A stretch of 64,000 nt of DNA from Streptomyces nitrosporeus. GTDB taxonomy: Bacteria; Actinomycetota; Actinomycetes; Streptomycetales; Streptomycetaceae. The stretch spans positions 5,680,001 to 5,744,000 of the forward strand of contig NZ_CP023702.1 in the NCBI RefSeq assembly GCF_008704555.1, read 5' to 3'. The notes beneath the pieces are model-generated. The model did not search any database. It was not told where the DNA came from and saw nothing but the letters and a program-made list of their open reading frames with translations. A program made the translations under genes and the position numbers. Position 1 is the stretch's first letter; every line of letters begins with the position of its first letter. This document shows, piece by piece, positions 60,054 to 64,000 of the stretch.

Positions 60054-61849
60054 TCAGCCGCGGTAGATCGACTCGACCTCGTCCGCGAAGTCCTTGGCGA
60101 CCACGTTGCGCTTCAGCTTCAGCGACGGGGTGATGTGCCCCGCCTCCTCGGTGAACTGGGACGCGAGGACACGGAACTTGCGCACCGACTCCGCCTTGGA
60201 GACCGCCGCGTTGCCGTCGTCCACCGCCCGCTGCACCTCCGCCAGCAGATCGGCGTCCTCACGCAGCGACACCGCCGTCGAACCGGCGGGCTTGCCGTTC
60301 TCGTCGGCCCACCGGGAGAGGAACTCCTCGTCCAGCGTGATCAGCGCGCCGACGAACGGCCGCCCGTCGCCGACCACCATGCACTCGGCGACCAGGGCGT
60401 GGCCGCGGATGCGGTCCTCGATCACGGCCGGGGCGACGTTCTTGCCGCCGGCGGTGACGATGATCTCCTTCTTGCGGCCGGTGATGGCCAGGTAGCCGTC
60501 CTCGTCCAGCGTCCCGATGTCACCCGTGTGGAACCAGCCGTCGGCCAGCGCCTCCGCGCTCGCCGCCTCGTTCTGCCAGTACCCGGTGAACAGGTGCTCG
60601 CCGTGCAGCAGCACCTCGCCGTCGTCGGCGATACGCACGACCGAGCCGGGCAGCGGCTGGCCGACCGTACCGATCTTCTGCCGGTCCCACGGGTTGAAGG
60701 CGGTCGCGGCACAGCTCTCGGTCAGGCCGTACCCCTCCAGCACCGTGAAACCGATGCCGCGGAAGAAGTGGCCGAGCCGCTCGCCCAGCGGAGCGCCGCC
60801 GGAGATCGCGTACTCGCCGCGGCCGCCGAGCACGGCCCGCAGCTTGCCGAAGACCAGCTTGTCGAAGACCCGGTGCTTGACCCGCAGCCCGAACGACGGG
60901 CCCTGGGGGGTGCCCAGGGCCCGGCTGTAGGCGATCGCCGTGTCCGCGGCCCGGTCGAAGATCCTGCCCTTGCCGTCGGCCTGCGCCTTGGCGCGCGCCG
61001 AGTTGTAGACCTTCTCGAAGACCCGGGGGACACCGAGGATCAGCGTCGGCCGGAAGGACGCCAGCTCGTCGGTGAGGTTCTTGATGTCCGGCACACAGCC
61101 GAGCCGGATCGGGGCCATCACCGAGGCGACCTCGACCAGGCGCCCGAAGACGTGCGCGGCCGGCAGGAACAGCAGGACCGAGCACTCACCGGTACGGAAG
61201 AGCGGCTTCAGCCGCTCCACCACGTTGCCGCACTCCGCGAAGAAGCTGCGGTGCGTCAGCACACAGCCCTTGGGGCGGCCGGTGGTGCCCGAGGTGTAGA
61301 CGATGGTCGCCGGGTCGTCGGCCCTGGCACTGCGCATCCGCAGGTCCAGCGTCCCGTCCGGGACCCCGGCGCCGGACGCGGCGAGCTCGGGGACCGCGCC
61401 CTTCTCGATCTGCCACACGTGTTCCAGGGCCGGGAGCCGGTCGCGTACGGCGGCGACGGACGCCGCGTGGGCGTCGCTCTCCACGACCACCGCGACCGCG
61501 CCGGAGTCACCGAGGATCCACTGGATCTGCTCGGGGAGCTGGTCTCGTACACCGGTACGGTGACCGCGCCCGCGCTCCAGATGGCGAAGTCCAGCAGCAC
61601 CCACTCGAAACGGGTGCGCGACATCAGGGCGACCCGGTCACCGGGCTGCACGCCCGCCGCGATCAGGCCCTTCGCGGCGGCGGAGACCTCCGCCAGGAAC
61701 TGCGTGGCGTCCACGTCCGTCCAGACACCGGCGACCTTGCGGCTCATCACCGCGACATCGGGATGCTGAGCGGCGTTGCGGCGGATGAGATCCGTCAGGT
61801 TGCCGTCCGTGGGGACCTCGTACAGGGCCGGAAGGCTGAACTCGCGCAA
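60054..61849 (-). pseudogene. Long-chain acyl-CoA synthetase (FadD15-like) split by a one-base deletion
   Basis: From TTG 61849 (GAGGAG upstream) the frame reads MREFSLPALYEVP... through VTVPVYETSS. It then goes wrong after a run of four C (complement at 61533-61536). The next frame resumes at PEQIQWILGDSGAV and continues to the stop at 60054, including the AMP-binding motif YTSGTTGRPKG, YGLTESCA and the C-terminal TGRKKEIIVTAGGKNVAP. Adding one base gives a normal 598-residue ANL-superfamily enzyme that activates fatty acids as acyl-AMP and acyl-CoA. Pseudogene or sequencing error cannot be told apart here. Confidence 0.88.
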
Positions 61850-62116
61850 GACTGCTGCTCCTCATCGGGCTCCGGTTCCACGACTCTGTGTGACGCACCG
61901 GATGCGGTCCAAGACTGGCAGGTGCTCCGTGGGGTGAGCACGACTGGACTGCCCGGACGTTACCCACCGGTACTCGGTTCCGGATAGGGGGACCGGGGTA
62001 GATGTCTTATGCATCACACATCCCTGCGGCCCTGACCGGCACAGTAGTGCACGCGGGCCCCGGCCCGGGAGTAACCGCAGGTCCGGCGGGCTCTACCGGC
62101 GGCGGTCCCGGAGACC

Positions 62117-62122
62117 TAGGGT
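62117..62122 (+). promoter_or_regulatory. -10 box for a probable leaderless metallophosphoesterase mRNA
   Basis: TAGGGT ends 7 bases before ATG 62130. This spacing favours the ATG over the in-frame GTG at 62121, which would lie inside the -10 box. Confidence 0.4.
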
Positions 62123-62129
62123 GACCTCC

Positions 62130-62945
62130 ATGCGAGGCAGCGGACCGCAGGACCCGGATACGGGCACCGCCCGGAAGACGGGCACGCGTGTGCACGTGGT
62201 GAGCGACGTGCACGGCAACACGGAGGCGCTGGCGCGCGCCGGGGACGGCGCCGACGCCCTGGTCTGCCTCGGTGACCTGGTGCTCTTCATCGACTACGCC
62301 GACCACTCGCGCGGCATCTTCGCCGATCTCTTCGGCGCGGAGAACACCGGCCGCCTCGTCCGGCTGCGCACCGAGCGGCGGTTCGAGGAGGCCCGGGCCT
62401 TCGGCAGAGGGCTCTGGGCGGGCCTCGACCGCGACGCCGCCGTCCTGGGGGCGGTACGCAAGCAGTACGCCGAGATGTTCGCCGCCATGCCCACCCCCAC
62501 CTACGCCACCTATGGCAACGTCGACGTGCCCTCCCTCTGGCCCGAATACGCCGGATCCGGTACGACCGTGCTGGACGGCGAGCGTGCCGAGATCGGCGGC
62601 CGCGTCTTCGGCTTCGTCGGCGGCGGGCTGCGGACCCCGATGAACACCCCGTACGAGATCGGCGACGAGGAGTACGCCGCCAAGGTCGAGGCGCTCGGCC
62701 CGGTGGACGTCCTGTGCTCGCACATCCCGCCCGAGGTCCCCGAACTGACCTACGACACGGTGGCCCGGCGCTTCGAGCGGGGCAGCCGCGCCCTGCTGGA
62801 CGCCATCCACCGCACCCGCCCCCGCTACGCGCTCTTCGGCCACGTCCACCAGCCGCTGGCGAGCCGGATGCGGATCGGCGCCACCGAGTGCGTCAACGTC
62901 GGCCACTTCGCCGCGACCGGCCGGCCCTGGGCCCTGACCTGGTGA
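62130..62945 (+). CDS. Calcineurin-like metallophosphoesterase
   Basis: The product has 271 residues. The metal-binding blocks are in order: VVSDVHGN, CLGDLVLFID (GD), TYGNVD (GN instead of GNHD), LCSHIPPE, and the last FGHVHQPLASR. These coordinate two metals in phosphatases and phosphodiesterases of this superfamily. The altered GNVD site is seen in many prokaryotic members. The substrate is unknown. ATG 62130 follows a TAGGGT -10 box. GTG 62121 is the alternative. Confidence 0.9.
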   Translation: MRGSGPQDPDTGTARKTGTRVHVVSDVHGNTEALARAGDGADALVCLGDLVLFIDYADHSRGIFADLFGAENTGRLVRLRTERRFEEARAFGRGLWAGLDRDAAVLGAVRKQYAEMFAAMPTPTYATYGNVDVPSLWPEYAGSGTTVLDGERAEIGGRVFGFVGGGLRTPMNTPYEIGDEEYAAKVEALGPVDVLCSHIPPEVPELTYDTVARRFERGSRALLDAIHRTRPRYALFGHVHQPLASRMRIGATECVNVGHFAATGRPWALTW

Positions 62946-63079
62946 GGAGCCGCCGCCCGGCCCCCGCCGGGCGTTCCGGGACCGGCCGGGACCCGGTGGG
63001 CGGCGGTTCCCGGGAGCCGCGGACGGCGGGCGGCCGGGGAAGGCCCCGGGGCGTGGACGGGGCCGGGACGGGCACGCGA

Positions 63080-63085
63080 TAGCCT
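63080..63085 (+). promoter_or_regulatory. Candidate -10 box for the SRPBCC gene
   Basis: TAGCCT lies 57 bases before the ATG at 63143. Its -35 region is GC-rich and unclear. The preceding gap (62946-63142) holds no gene. Confidence 0.3.
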
Positions 63086-63142
63086 GCACACGGCAGGTCA
63101 CTGCCGAACGCGACCGGTACACCGCACTGGAGGGCCACGGCG

Positions 63143-63592
63143 ATGGCTGAACACACCAGCTCGAGCATCACCATCGAGGCGGCGCCGGCCGACGTCATGG
63201 AAGTGATCGCCGACTTCGCCCGCTACCCCGAGTGGACCGGCGAGGTGAAGGAGTCCGAGATCCTGGCCACCGACGACCAGGGCCGCGCCGAGCAGGTCCG
63301 CCTGGTGCTGGACGCCGGCGCGATCAAGGACGACCACGTCCTCGCCTACACCTGGAACAGCCCCTACGAGGTCGACTGGACCCTCGTCAAGTCCCAGATG
63401 CTGCGCGCCCTGGACGGCTCGTACGCGCTGGCGCCGCTGGGCGACGGCGACCGCACCCAGGTCACCTACCGGCTTGCCGTGGACGTCAAGATCCCGCTGC
63501 TGGGCATGATCAAGCGCAAGGCCGAGAAGGTCATCATCGACCGCGCCCTGGCCGGCCTGAAGAAGCGCGTCGAGTCCGTCTCCCGGGGCTGA
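63143..63592 (+). CDS. SRPBCC (START-like, cyclase/dehydrase) family protein
   Basis: A 149-residue single-domain protein with the helix-grip fold: ITIEAAPADVMEVIADFARYPEW at the start, the central YEVDWTLVKSQMLRALDGSYAL, and the long C-terminal helix IIDRALAGLKKRVESV. Such proteins bind hydrophobic ligands. In Streptomyces this one is conserved beside an ArsA-like ATPase gene, which starts 5 bases after its stop. The ligand is unknown. Confidence 0.88.
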   Translation: MAEHTSSSITIEAAPADVMEVIADFARYPEWTGEVKESEILATDDQGRAEQVRLVLDAGAIKDDHVLAYTWNSPYEVDWTLVKSQMLRALDGSYALAPLGDGDRTQVTYRLAVDVKIPLLGMIKRKAEKVIIDRALAGLKKRVESVSRG

Positions 63593-63596
63593 CCCG

Positions 63597-64000
63597 GTGC
63601 GTACGGTCCTCGTCACGGGCCCCGGCGGCGCCGGCCGTACGACGCTCGCCGCGGCGAGCGCCCTGCACACCGCCCGCGGCGGCCGGCGCACCCTGCTGGT
63701 CACCGCGGACCCCGTCCCCGGCTTCCCCCGCGCCGCCGCCGGGGAGGACGTCGAGGTCACCGCCGGCCTCCACCACGTCCGTACCGACTCCGCCGCGCAC
63801 TTCCGCGCCGAGCTCACCGCCCTCCAGGACCGCGCGTCCGGAGTGCTCGACCTGCTCGGCGCGCACCGGATGGACGGCGAGGAGCTCACCGAACTGCCCG
63901 GCGCCCCCACGCTCGCCCTCCTGCACACCCTGCACCGCGCCGCCGCCGGGGACTGGTCGAAGGACCTCTACGACGTCCTCGTCGTCGACCTGCCGCCCCT
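63597..64000 (+). CDS. ArsA-like ATPase, N-terminal part (cut by window end)
   Basis: GTG 63597 opens a frame of at least 134 codons running past the window. It begins with RTVLVTGPGGAGRTTLAAA, a deviant Walker A where the usual Lys is Arg (GAGRTT). The segments TLLVTADPVPGF and DVLVVDLPP correspond to the switch and Walker B regions of the ArsA/Get3 group. The Arg variant is known in actinobacterial homologues and may lower ATPase activity. The gene follows the SRPBCC gene by 4 bases, so the two are an operon. Confidence 0.75.
   Translation, partial: MRTVLVTGPGGAGRTTLAAASALHTARGGRRTLLVTADPVPGFPRAAAGEDVEVTAGLHHVRTDSAAHFRAELTALQDRASGVLDLLGAHRMDGEELTELPGAPTLALLHTLHRAAAGDWSKDLYDVLVVDLPP

Overview
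The window is chromosomal DNA of a Streptomyces or a very close actinobacterium. GC content is very high, third codon positions are almost always G or C, GTG and TTG starts are common, and most gaps between genes contain GC-rich hairpins. The gene order aceE - E2 - lpd - pepA - cob genes - pspA - nadA - ctaC/D/F/E - qcrCAB - trpD matches, as far as I remember it, the conserved central part of Streptomyces chromosomes. No tRNA, rRNA, CRISPR array, IS element or phage gene was found.

Layout. 0.1-1.8 kb: DUF4240 protein and a WYL regulator. 1.8-10.7 kb: 2-oxoacid dehydrogenase genes (AceE E1, a FadR-type GntR regulator, two-lipoyl E2, dihydrolipoyl dehydrogenase) and leucyl aminopeptidase, all on the minus strand. 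10.9-16.1 kb: a GH114 lipoprotein and cobalamin lower-loop assembly genes (cobS, cobT, an MBL-CobU fusion). 16.2-20.5 kb: small protein, HtrA-like protease, methyltransferase, DUF3043 membrane protein, PspA and PspAA. 20.6-25.9 kb: LuxR-type two-component system and an RND permease. 25.9-33.1 kb: an island that looks accessory, with a frameshifted DUF397 gene, an orphan small ORF, and a two-gene unit of an LCAT-like lipase and a 1680-residue caspase - STAND ATPase - TPR protein. 33.2-39.4 kb: nadA, an ErpA-type Fe-S carrier, a secreted or anchored protein, a small leaderless ORF, a PfkB kinase and a cysteine desulfurase-TusA fusion. 39.7-48.9 kb: the aa3 oxidase and bc1 complex genes, interrupted by an L,D-transpeptidase and a receiver-like protein. 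49-54.9 kb: trpD, a SAM-IV riboswitch with a class V aminotransferase, rhomboid protease, stand-alone AsnC ligand domain, zinc ribbon and NYN protein. 55-64 kb: NlpC/P60 hydrolase behind a shortened c-di-AMP-type leader, metallopeptidase-like lipoprotein, two glycosyltransferases, a frameshifted acyl-CoA synthetase, metallophosphoesterase, SRPBCC protein and the start of an ArsA-like ATPase cut by the window end.

How the genes work together. AceE, E2 and Lpd supply the three activities of the pyruvate dehydrogenase reaction, and the FCD-type GntR protein is the obvious candidate regulator. CtaCDFE and QcrCAB form the terminal menaquinol-to-oxygen chain. CobU, CobT and CobS complete the nucleotide loop of cobalamin. 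NadA, ErpA and the desulfurase-TusA fusion share Fe-S and sulfur chemistry. The strongest candidate for an incompletely described system is the lipase plus caspase-STAND-TPR pair at 26.65-33.09 kb. It has the parts expected of a bacterial suicide or anti-phage module, and its TPR array shows recent internal duplication. Two single-base frameshifts, both in C runs, could be real mutations or consensus errors.
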